Origin: CBDUXT01 sp965371245
Lineage (GTDB): Bacteria; Planctomycetota; Phycisphaerae; UBA1845
NCBI GenBank assembly: GCA_965371245.1
Contig: CBDUXT010000152.1
Span: 1 to 8,923 of the forward strand
Direction: 5' to 3'
Length of the DNA stretch: 8,923 bases
Below the pieces are notes generated by a model. It was given only the letters and a program-made list of their open reading frames with translations. It did no database searches and was not told the origin of the DNA. The position numbers and the translations under genes were made by a program. Shown piece by piece: positions 1 through 5,908 of the stretch (position 1 is the stretch's first letter; every line of letters begins with the position of its first letter).

Positions 1-45
1 TGATCCCGAGCGGGCAAGGCGGTTGGTGCGAAACGTTGAGTTCTG

Positions 46-285
46 CTACACACCGCCAATGGAGTCAACGATCTGCGTGATCGTACCGCTTGGCGTGATC
101 TTGAAAGCGTTGCTCGTAGGCTGACCTACTACGTAGGCGTTCGCCAACCCATCGACCGCAACGAAGGCGGGTTTGTCGAGCGTGTGTGAACCATCGCCAT
201 TTGAACCGAGAATCTGAGTTATGGATTGAGCGTCAGCGGCGGCGCAGTACGCAAGCAGTAACGACGCGATGACCGAGCGTTGCAT
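46..285 (-). CDS. Short secreted NHL-like repeat peptide, probably truncated
   Basis: This is a 79-residue protein. The ATG at 285 was chosen because a strong Shine-Dalgarno sequence (GGAGGTGGAG) lies just upstream and because it opens a signal peptide (residues 1 to about 19, ending 'AAADAQ'). A longer in-frame reading to 474 runs through the intergenic palindrome and is basic and low in complexity. The mature part, 'SITQILGSNGDG' then 'AFVAVDGLANAYVVG' and 'NAFKITPSGTITQIVDS', matches one blade of the NHL-like repeats (hydrophobic-AVDG-x-NxYV, then NAFKI-PxGxITxI) found many times over in secreted planctomycete proteins. The TAG stop at 46-48 falls exactly where a second repeat should start. 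The 45 bases beyond it do not resume the repeat in any frame on this strand. One blade cannot close a propeller, so I infer a truncated remnant, although the intact start region means it may still be expressed and secreted. No function can be assigned. Confidence 0.6.
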   Translation of the reverse strand: MQRSVIASLLLAYCAAADAQSITQILGSNGDGSHTLDKPAFVAVDGLANAYVVGQPTSNAFKITPSGTITQIVDSIGGV

Positions 286-699
286 GTCCTCCACCTCCAA
301 TAAAGTAACGCTTTGCGTGGCGACTATTAACAGATTGCGAAGGGCAACGCAACCGGTAGTCCACGGCTTGCGCCGTGGGCTACCGGTCTGCCGCTCCCTT
401 CGGGCGCTGAGGCGTACCGGACATTGCTGACGCTGGGCACTAATCCGACTGGAGCCGTTGCCACACTTTGTCAACAGGTTGCTAACGCTGCGGTTGGCAT
501 CCGGCCGACATTCTTGCCTTCATGGCCCTCTCCGTTCCGGCACCGATTCTGTGACACGTCGGCTGCTGCGTCGGATCGCGCGCGGGACTACACCGACGTT
601 GGCTTGAGGCCCGCGATTCCGAGCCACATTTTCCCCAATAACCGGCCCCGACCGACGAATACCGAGTACCTGGACCAAGGTCAGCAGGAGGATTCTCTC
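286..699. other. Divergent intergenic region
   Basis: This 414-bp spacer separates the start of the NHL-like peptide (minus) from the start of the small membrane protein (plus), so it should carry promoters for both. The only strong structure is the palindrome at 352-387. For the rightward gene, a weak pair TTGAGG (604-609) and CATTTT (627-632) with 17-bp spacing is possible but matches consensus poorly. Open frames crossing the region are basic, lack start signals and look like noise. Confidence 0.5.
352..387. repeat. Intergenic palindrome, REP-like or terminator-like hairpin
   Basis: The left arm 352-367 and right arm 372-387 form a 16-bp stem around a TTGC loop. The core is CGGTAG-CCACGGC facing GCCGTGG-CTACCG. 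The single mismatch (t360 opposite g379) is a G-U wobble in the RNA whose sequence matches the plus strand. No T-run follows on either strand, so a classical intrinsic terminator is unlikely. It lies between divergent starts. Similar 'GTAGCCCACGGC...GCCGTGGGCTAC' palindromes are, from memory, scattered between genes in planctomycete genomes, so a REP-type mobile palindrome is my preferred reading. Confidence 0.6.
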
Positions 700-987
700 A
701 TGGATTGTTTGGCAAGAGTGAACGTGGATCAGCTTCTCAACGGCCCCGTCGTTCCCCTGACGCTGTTCCTGACGTTCGGCTCGGTCGTCTGCGTCATCTC
801 CATCGTGGCGAGGCAGTGGCGGCGGGTTCGCCTTGGGGAGGCCGAGGTCAGTCTCAAGGGGCGGATGGTCGAACGGGGCTACTCGGCCGACGAGATCGAG
901 CGGGTGTGCCAGATCGGGATTCAGTCGGCACCGCCCGAACGACATGGTCGTCGTGCGAGGCACGCCAGCAAGCCGTTCCTGACGTAG
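700..987 (+). CDS. Small single-helix membrane protein with short cytoplasmic helix motif
   Basis: This is a 95-residue protein. The ATG at 700 is preceded by CAGGAGG at 8-bp spacing. The longer in-frame reading from 424 has no such site and is compositionally unlike protein, so I reject it. Residues 1-16 are a short N-terminal segment. Residues about 17-37 (VVPLTLFLTFGSVVCVISIVA) form one transmembrane helix, which is followed by a basic stretch 'RQWRRVRLG' that by the positive-inside rule should be cytoplasmic. Residues 51-69, 'SLKGRMVERGYSADEIERV', form an amphipathic helix-turn-helix-like motif resembling the 'LKxxMIERGMSADEIERV' tail of many small planctomycete membrane proteins of unknown role. 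The C-terminus (residues 74-95) is basic and low in complexity. The gene converges with the transporter gene, 71 bp from stop to stop. Its function is unknown. Gene reality is well supported; the role is not. Confidence 0.75.
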   Translation: MDCLARVNVDQLLNGPVVPLTLFLTFGSVVCVISIVARQWRRVRLGEAEVSLKGRMVERGYSADEIERVCQIGIQSAPPERHGRRARHASKPFLT

Positions 988-992
988 ACTAC

Positions 993-1023
993 CACATCAG
1001 GATTCTCGTCCGGGCCTGATGTG
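993..1023. terminator. Convergent-gene dyad, possible bidirectional terminator
   Basis: CACATCAGG at 993-1001 pairs perfectly with CCTGATGTG at 1015-1023, giving a 9-bp stem with a 13-nt loop. It sits midway between the stop codons of the converging small membrane protein (987) and transporter (1059). That is where a shared terminator would be, but neither side has a T-run, so intrinsic termination is uncertain. RNA 3'-end protection or factor-assisted termination are alternatives. Confidence 0.4.
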
Positions 1024-1058
1024 TCCATCGTCGCGACCGGCCGGTCGCCGACGAGCGT

Positions 1059-3041
1059 CTACGCCGTCTTGCGGCAACGCCAGGCGAACACCAGGGCTAA
1101 GGACGCGAACGCGGCGGAGGCAAGCAGTTCGAGAGTTCCATCGGAGGCCCAGGCGCCGACCTGGCCCCAGGGTGGCAGCGTCGCTCTCCCGGCGACTGGT
1201 GGGTAATTGCGGAAGAAGACGATACCCGCGACAAGGACGCCCAGCAGTCCCTCTCCGCCAACCAGGCCCGAGCCGAAGAGCACGCCGTTTTCCCTCCGCG
1301 ACGTCTTGGACTCGGGCGTTCTTCCGCCGCGCTCCATGAACCAGCGCAGCGCCCCGCCGAAAAAGACAGGCACCATCGTGGTCACCGGCAGATAGACGCC
1401 GACCGCGAACGGAAGCGACGGGATACGAGCGATCTCGGCCGCCAGGGTGATGCCCACGCCGATGGCGACCAGGCTCCAGGGCAGCTCGGACTGTAGCACC
1501 CCGCCGATCACCAGCTTCATCAGCGTCGCCTGCGGTGCGGGAAGATCGGCGCTGCCCAGTGTGAGCGATGCGTTGAGCATGATGACCGTGGCGCAGACGG
1601 CCGTCGCGCTGGTGAGCACGCCGATCAGCTCGCCGATTTGCTGACGGCGCGGCGTCGCGCCCAACAGGAAGCCGGTCTTGAGATCCTGCGAGGTGTCGCC
1701 CGCGATCGAGGCGGCGATGGCCACGACACACCCGACGGTGAGCGCGGCAATCATGCCGGTCTCATCCGTCCACCCCATCAGCCGAAAGATGGTGGCCGTT
1801 CCGAGCAGCGACGCGATGGTCATACCGCTGGTGGGGTTGGAGGTCACCCCGACCAGGCCGACGATGCGCGAGGCGACCGTAACGAAAAAGAACGAGAAGA
1901 TGGTCACGCAGATGGCCGCCACAAAACGGATACTGGCGGTTTCGATGGTGCCGAAGATGTTCGGGACAACGGCCATCACCACGGCGATGAGCAGGGCGCC
2001 GATCGCCACGAAGCCCAGCGGCAGGTCGCGGCGCGTGCGCGGGACCTCAACGCTGTCGCTCCCGAAGCGCTGCCCGATCTGCCGCGCGCCGATGCGGAAG
2101 CTTTCGATCATGGTGGGGATGCTGCGGATGAGCGTGATGATTCCGGCCGCCGCCACCGCGCCCGCGCCGATGTAACGGACGTAGCGATCCCAGATGTCGT
2201 GGGCGCTCATGTCGCGGATGAGCCTCTCCGTTTCCGGATAGAACGGCGCTGAGAGCCCGGCGCCCCACCAGTCAAAGATCGGGATGACCACCAGCGCGGA
2301 GAGCAGTCCGCCGCCCACCATCACCGCGGCGACGCGGACTCCAAGGATGTAGCCCACGCCGAACAGGGCGGCCGACATCTTGGTGCCCACCTCGGCCTTG
2401 GGCAGGAAGGGGACCGCTACCACGACCTTGCCCGGAAGAATCTTGAGCCACTCAATGATGAACTTGAACAGGGCTCCGAAACCCAGACCCAAAAAAACGT
2501 TGGCTGCCTTTCCGCCGCCGACCTCGCTGGCGATGAGCACCTCGGCGCAGGCGGTTCCCTCGGGATAGGGGAGCTTGCCGTGTTCGCGTTCGATCAGGTA
2601 CGCGCGCAACGGGACCATAAACAGCACGCCGAGTAGCCCGCCGCACAAAGCCAACATCGTCATCTGCAACAGGTGGGGATCGAAGCCCCACATGAACAGC
2701 GCGGGAAGGGTGAAGATCACGCCGCTGGCGACGGAGCTGGAGGCCGAGCCGATGGTCTGGGCCATGTTGGCCTCGAGCAACGTGCCGGTCACGCCGAAGC
2801 CTCGCATGGCGCGGAACGCCGCCACGCTCATGACGGCGACCGGGATGGAGGTGGAGATGGTCAGCCCGGCCTGCAACCCGAGATAGGCGTTGGCGGCCCC
2901 AAAGGCGATGCCGAAGATCACGCCGGGAATGACGGCCTTGATGGTGAACTCGGCCGGGCTCTCGGAAGCGGGGACGTAGGGCGTAAACGCGGGCGCCGCT
3001 TGCGGTTTAGGTGCGTGGTCGCTTTGCTCAGATTCAGTCAT
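1059..3041 (-). CDS. OPT-family oligopeptide transporter
   Basis: This 660-residue polytopic inner-membrane protein belongs to the OPT (oligopeptide transporter) family, whose members import short peptides or metal chelates, usually with protons. Family landmarks are clear: an N-terminal block 'GIAFGAANAYLGLQAGLTIS' (about 44-63), 'LPYPEGTACAEVL' (157-169), 'SNPTSGMTIASLLGT' (401-415), 'IAGDTSQDLKTGFLLGATP' (446-464) and 'GSGLVGGEGLLGVL' (590-603). Hydrophobic segments run the whole length, roughly 14-16 helices, and the size is normal for bacterial members. The first 30 residues are hydrophilic and Pro/Ala-rich, as expected for a cytoplasmic start. ATG 3041 has only a weak upstream GAG as ribosome site. 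It lies downstream of a secreted S9 peptidase on the same strand, which suggests peptide uptake after proteolysis, but a 362-bp spacer with repeats separates them. The substrate cannot be told from sequence; siderophore- or metal-chelate transport is the main alternative. Confidence 0.95.
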   Translation of the reverse strand: MTESEQSDHAPKPQAAPAFTPYVPASESPAEFTIKAVIPGVIFGIAFGAANAYLGLQAGLTISTSIPVAVMSVAAFRAMRGFGVTGTLLEANMAQTIGSASSSVASGVIFTLPALFMWGFDPHLLQMTMLALCGGLLGVLFMVPLRAYLIEREHGKLPYPEGTACAEVLIASEVGGGKAANVFLGLGFGALFKFIIEWLKILPGKVVVAVPFLPKAEVGTKMSAALFGVGYILGVRVAAVMVGGGLLSALVVIPIFDWWGAGLSAPFYPETERLIRDMSAHDIWDRYVRYIGAGAVAAAGIITLIRSIPTMIESFRIGARQIGQRFGSDSVEVPRTRRDLPLGFVAIGALLIAVVMAVVPNIFGTIETASIRFVAAICVTIFSFFFVTVASRIVGLVGVTSNPTSGMTIASLLGTATIFRLMGWTDETGMIAALTVGCVVAIAASIAGDTSQDLKTGFLLGATPRRQQIGELIGVLTSATAVCATVIMLNASLTLGSADLPAPQATLMKLVIGGVLQSELPWSLVAIGVGITLAAEIARIPSLPFAVGVYLPVTTMVPVFFGGALRWFMERGGRTPESKTSRRENGVLFGSGLVGGEGLLGVLVAGIVFFRNYPPVAGRATLPPWGQVGAWASDGTLELLASAAFASLALVFAWRCRKTA

Positions 3042-3103
3042 GAACTCACGTGCCGTGTCGTTCGCGTGGCACCCGTTAGTTGAGAGGAAACAACCGGCGA
3101 GGA

Positions 3104-3126
3104 GTAGGTCGGGTCATCGACCCGGC
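3104..3126 (+). repeat. 23-bp palindromic element, copy 1
   Basis: This copy is identical to the reverse complement of 3321-3343. It is itself a small hairpin: GTCGGGTC at 3109-adjacent bases faces GACCCGGC around an ATC loop, giving about 8 bp including one G-U pair. The core reads GGGTCATCGACCC. It lies 63 bp upstream of the OPT start codon, where it could form a hairpin in the leader RNA. Confidence 0.7.
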
Positions 3127-3320
3127 GTTTCCTGGTACGGATATCTCGTCCAACTACGTTGACCTGTGTGTCACCATACCATCGCGCATTCTCGCCTGGC
3201 GACACATTCTTCTGCCCGCTTATCACGCATCGACGCGCGTCGTTCCCTCGCAACCCATCCGCGCGAAGACTCCTCCACGAATCCGCCGCTCCCGTATGGC
3301 GTTGAACGTGCCCGGGAGGT

Positions 3321-3343
3321 GCCGGGTCGATGACCCGACCTAC
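3321..3343 (-). repeat. 23-bp palindromic element, copy 2 (inverted)
   Basis: This is an exact 23-bp inverted match to 3104-3126, with core GGGTCGATGACCC. It lies about 60 bp beyond the S9 peptidase stop codon, so in that gene's transcript it would fold into a hairpin that may protect or end the mRNA. No T-run follows. The flanking bases of the two copies are not related, so the repeat unit is the 23 bp itself. Confidence 0.7.
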
Positions 3344-3403
3344 CGACTCAACCGCTCCCTTACGGTCGCGGCTCGGAAAAACAGTCTCATCCCCATCTAC
3401 CGA

Positions 3404-5512
3404 CTAATCGTTATCGCCATCGTCGTCGTCGTCGGCATCATCATCATCATCATCATCGTCGCCAAAGCCGTAGTCGATCTCATGCGGCGGGGGGTCGCCG
3501 CCGGGGCCTTTCACATAGTGCTCCATCCAGCGCAGCATGCGCAGGCTGTAGTCATAGCGAGCGGCTGCCTTGCGGTTACCGTGGCCCTCGCCGGGATACT
3601 GCACCAGGCGGACGGGCGTCTTTCCGAGGGTCTTGAGATAGCGGTAGAGCACGAGCGACTGGCTCGGATGCACCCGCGTGTCGTCCTTGCCACCGAGAAT
3701 CAACAAGGGTGTGCGAGCCTTCTCCACGTGGTAGATCGGGCTGCGCTCGGTGAAGAGCGTCCAGTCTTCCCAGACGTACTTGCGCGCATGCACCCACCGC
3801 ATTTCCTCGGGGATGTCCGTCGTGCCGCCCTTGGAGATCAGGTCGCTGATGCCCACGAACATCACACCGGCCTTGAACCGTTCCGAGTAGAACGTCGAGC
3901 ACCACGCCGTCGCGTAGCCGCCGTAGGAACCACCCGTGACACCCACGCGGTCGCCATCGACCAGCCCGGACTGGATCAGGTGATCAACCCCATCGATCAG
4001 GTCGTCGAACTCCGCGCCCGCATAATCGCCCTGGCTCAGCTTCGAGAACTTCACCCCGCGGCCCGTGCTTCCACGATAGTTAATATGGAAGACGCCGAAG
4101 CCTCGCGCCGCCGCCACCTGCCCGGGTGAGGAATAGCTCGTGAGCCAGCCGTTGTGATGATGCGACTCCGGTCTGCCGTGTACAAAGAGGATGAGCGGAT
4201 AGGGCTTACCCGGCTCGCGATCGAGTGGGTGAATCAGGATGCCTTCGATTCTCAGATCGTCGCGGGCGGCGAAGGTCACCAGCTCTTGCTCTCCAAAGCG
4301 CATGTCCCGCAGCCACGGGTTGCTGTCTGTCAGTCGCCGAGGTGTGGACTCTCCCGCGCGTAGCAAGAACACTTCGTTGGGATGCTTGTCGCTCTGCTTG
4401 AGCATGACGGTCGTTTGACGGTCGGCGGCCAGCTTCAGACCCGAGAGCACGTCCTGCCCCGCGGGAATGCGTGTCTTGTAGCGAAACGTGGAAACCTTGA
4501 TCTCGCCCAGCGCGGTCCAGACGCCCTCATCGACAAGGTAAACGAGCGTATCGTTGTCCCGCCAGGCGATGCTCTTGAAGTGCCCCTGGTAGCTGGGCAA
4601 GAGGAAGTTCAGTTCGTTTCGGCCGGCGGGCATCACCAACAGACCGCCGGCGGCGGGGTCACTGCGGCTGGCGGCGTTGAGCACGGCCAGCGTCTTCCCG
4701 TTGGGGCTCCAGACGATCGTCCCCAGCTTGCCCGGGTTGTTGAAGCGGACGTAGGCCGTCCCGGTGGCAACATCGACGACGTGTATCTTGCGGCTGACGT
4801 AGTGGTCGTCGATCAGCGGCGTCGGCGCGAGTGCCACGACCAGGTCCTCGCCGGCCGGGCTCCAATGCAGCTCCGAGGCGGACCCCTCCAGGTTCAGCAT
4901 TCTCGACTCGGCCTCTTCGTCATCCGGCGTGCCGATCCAGACACGGACACGCCGCAACTCCTCCTCGTAGATTTCCTGATTGAACCCCTTGTCCTTGAGC
5001 TTTTTCTTCTTTCCTTTGGGGGCTTCGTCACGGGCGAGGAACGCAACCTGCGTGCCCGTGGGACTCCAGTCGTAGGACGTGATATCGGTCTTGTGACTTA
5101 GCACACGCCGCGCTTCTCCGCCGGTCAGCGGGATCACGTAGAGTGACCGATGCTTGTCCTTCCCGCGCTTGGCAAGAAACGAGATGCCTTCGCCGTCCGG
5201 GGTCCACCGAGCGAACCCGACGCTAACCTGTCCCGTGACGAACGGGCGGGAGTTTCCCTGGGTATCGACCACGTGAAGCTCTGTCCATGCCGGTCCGTTT
5301 TCGTCCTCGTAGGGACGGCGCGGCACCGACAACAGGTAGGCAACGCTGCGCCCATCCGGCGAAATTTCCGCAGCGGTCACGGACCGAAGCTTGGCGACGT
5401 GATCCGGCGTAAAGATGCCGTCGGCCGCCATGAGCGGTGTCGCCGAGAACAAGATCGCCAAGGTCTTGACCCATGCGGCCGGGCGTCGGTTCGATACTGA
5501 GTGTGGCTTCAT
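3404..5512 (-). CDS. Secreted S9-family (prolyl oligopeptidase-like) serine peptidase with poly-Asp tail
   Basis: This is a 702-residue exported peptidase. I chose ATG 5512 because AAAGGTGAGG lies just upstream. An in-frame GTG at 5521 would add three residues but sits directly against the purine-rich site. Residues 1-29 are a signal peptide (basic start, 'LAILFSATPLMA'). Residues about 30-395 are a WD40-like/PD40 beta-propeller with repeats such as 'EISPDGRSVAYL', 'RWTPDGEGISFL', 'DWSPTGTQVAFL' and 'VWSPNGKTLAVL'. Residues about 420-670 are the alpha/beta-hydrolase S9 domain: HGRP (445-448), nucleophile Ser529 in 'GGSYGGY', Asp611 in 'GGKDDTRVHP' and His644 in 'GEGHG'. The full triad suggests an active dipeptidyl- or acyl-aminoacyl-peptidase-like enzyme acting outside the cytoplasm. 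A lysine-rich loop (about 168-174) lies in the propeller. The last 18 residues, from 685, are almost all Asp, unusual for S9 enzymes. The OPT transporter gene follows on the same strand, consistent with peptide use. The exact specificity is unknown. Confidence 0.93.
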   Translation of the reverse strand: MKPHSVSNRRPAAWVKTLAILFSATPLMAADGIFTPDHVAKLRSVTAAEISPDGRSVAYLLSVPRRPYEDENGPAWTELHVVDTQGNSRPFVTGQVSVGFARWTPDGEGISFLAKRGKDKHRSLYVIPLTGGEARRVLSHKTDITSYDWSPTGTQVAFLARDEAPKGKKKKLKDKGFNQEIYEEELRRVRVWIGTPDDEEAESRMLNLEGSASELHWSPAGEDLVVALAPTPLIDDHYVSRKIHVVDVATGTAYVRFNNPGKLGTIVWSPNGKTLAVLNAASRSDPAAGGLLVMPAGRNELNFLLPSYQGHFKSIAWRDNDTLVYLVDEGVWTALGEIKVSTFRYKTRIPAGQDVLSGLKLAADRQTTVMLKQSDKHPNEVFLLRAGESTPRRLTDSNPWLRDMRFGEQELVTFAARDDLRIEGILIHPLDREPGKPYPLILFVHGRPESHHHNGWLTSYSSPGQVAAARGFGVFHINYRGSTGRGVKFSKLSQGDYAGAEFDDLIDGVDHLIQSGLVDGDRVGVTGGSYGGYATAWCSTFYSERFKAGVMFVGISDLISKGGTTDIPEEMRWVHARKYVWEDWTLFTERSPIYHVEKARTPLLILGGKDDTRVHPSQSLVLYRYLKTLGKTPVRLVQYPGEGHGNRKAAARYDYSLRMLRWMEHYVKGPGGDPPPHEIDYGFGDDDDDDDDADDDDDGDND
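3407..3460 (-). repeat. GAY trinucleotide repeat encoding poly-Asp tail
   Basis: This run of GAT/GAC codons encodes eight Asp, Ala, five Asp, Gly-Asp-Asn-Asp directly before the TAG stop. Seven consecutive ATC triplets on the plus strand (3437-3457) form a perfect microsatellite, and four GTC triplets follow closely. Such a tract can grow or shrink by replication slippage in whole codons, so tail length may vary between strains without breaking the frame. Confidence 0.85.
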
Positions 5513-5579
5513 CTTCCTCACCTTTCTTCTCCGTGCGGCGTCGCCATTTGGCGCTCGTTCCGCCGGTCATCTCGCTACC

Positions 5580-5600
5580 CGCGACCCGCCTCGGGTCGCG
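5580..5600. promoter_or_regulatory. GC dyad in the S9 peptidase leader
   Basis: CGCGACCCG (5580-5588) and CGGGTCGCG (5592-5600) are a perfect 9-bp inverted repeat around CCT. It lies 68 bp upstream of the S9 start codon, inside the leader predicted from the promoter at 5630-5658. It could be an operator or an mRNA hairpin, or another intergenic palindrome. Nothing in the sequence separates these options. Confidence 0.4.
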
Positions 5601-5629
5601 ACCCATGCGCAGCAAGCGCGCACCGGGTT

Positions 5630-5658
5630 AGCATGGAGAACACCCGGGGATTCGTCAA
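5630..5658 (-). promoter_or_regulatory. Candidate housekeeping promoter for the S9 peptidase gene
   Basis: On the minus strand TTGACG (5653-5658) matches the -35 consensus at five of six positions. It is followed after exactly 17 bp by CATGCT (5630-5635), a weak -10 with three matches. A start near 5623 would give a leader of about 110 nt. The good -35 and spacing are offset by the poor -10. Confidence 0.3.
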
Positions 5659-5780
5659 CCGGACGAGGCGCCGGCGCGGGTTGCCGGACAAGACGGCGAG
5701 AAAGGCTTCGAACATATGACGGCGGCGGGCGCGCGGCGCGTGCGACGAGAGGACGCGGATGTGGAGCCGGCAGCGCCTAC

Positions 5781-5817
5781 AAGAAAGAGCCGGGACGACG
5801 TAGCCGCCCCGACTCTT
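5781..5817 (-). terminator. Probable intrinsic terminator after the lipoprotein gene
   Basis: In minus-strand RNA, AAGAGUCGGG (from 5817) pairs with CCCGGCUCUU (to 5785) through 10 bp including one U-G, with a 13-nt loop. The U-rich sequence UCUUGU follows. It is about 90 nt past the lipoprotein stop codon and oriented to end its transcript before the S9 promoter region. Confidence 0.5.
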
Positions 5818-5833
5818 GCGTTTCTTATGAAGA

Positions 5834-5860
5834 GTGGCACCGGCTGCAAGCCGGTGCCAC
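5834..5860. repeat. Intergenic palindrome of the GGCACCGGCT type
   Basis: GTGGCACCGGCT (5834-5845) and AGCCGGTGCCAC (5849-5860) form a perfect 12-bp stem with a GCA loop, about 50 nt past the lipoprotein stop. Read through as protein it gives 'GTGCKPVPH', a string I recall from many spurious planctomycete ORFs. That suggests a dispersed REP-like element, although in this position it may also help end or protect the lipoprotein mRNA. Confidence 0.65.
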
Positions 5861-5908
5861 ACCGAGTTCAGGTATTCTCCAACGAGCTCTTAGACCCGAC
5901 CGACCGAG

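Larger units (their letters stand above)
3042..3403. other. Spacer between S9 peptidase and OPT genes, with inverted repeats
   Basis: This 362-bp non-coding region lies between the stop of the S9 peptidase and the start of the OPT transporter. It holds two inverted copies of a 23-bp palindromic element (3104-3126, 3321-3343) that bound a 240-bp segment, plus a 12-bp perfect palindrome CGACGCGCGTCG at 3231-3242. I could not identify a convincing promoter for the transporter. Open frames across it are short or run on as antisense through the peptidase gene, and they lack start signals. Confidence 0.5.
5513..5908. other. Spacer between lipoprotein and S9 peptidase genes
   Basis: This 396-bp region separates the lipoprotein stop (5909) from the S9 peptidase start (5512), both on the minus strand. 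In the direction of transcription it contains a palindrome (5834-5860), a terminator-like hairpin (5781-5817), a candidate promoter (5630-5658) and a GC dyad (5580-5600). The order of terminator then promoter suggests the two genes are transcribed separately. Several short open frames here are Arg/Pro/Ser-rich and lack ribosome sites. Confidence 0.5.

Noticed and set aside
997..1731. Minus-strand frame of 244 codons overlapping the transporter 3' end
   Set aside because: It is a shadow of the OPT gene in another frame: Arg/Gly-rich, with no family resemblance.
1638..2252. Plus-strand frame of 204 codons rich in Asp, His and Arg
   Set aside because: It is antisense to conserved OPT coding sequence, with a composition typical of shadow frames in GC-rich DNA.
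3038..3253. Minus-strand frame of 71 codons between the two peptide-related genes
   Set aside because: It runs through the 23-bp repeat, overlaps the OPT start codon and lacks start signals. It is most likely noise within repeat DNA.
3104..3343. Possible CRISPR array from short repeated palindromes
   Set aside because: Only two copies exist, in opposite orientation and 194 bp apart, with no regular spacers or cas genes.
3080..4129. Long plus-strand open frame of 349 codons starting in the spacer and running into the S9 gene
   Set aside because: It is antisense to a confidently identified S9 peptidase, contains hydrophobic runs that are just the complement of the poly-Asp tract, and has no ribosome site.
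5575..5862. Minus-strand frame of 95 codons downstream of the lipoprotein gene
   Set aside because: Its first residues are simply the translated 5834-5860 palindrome and it passes through the terminator hairpin.
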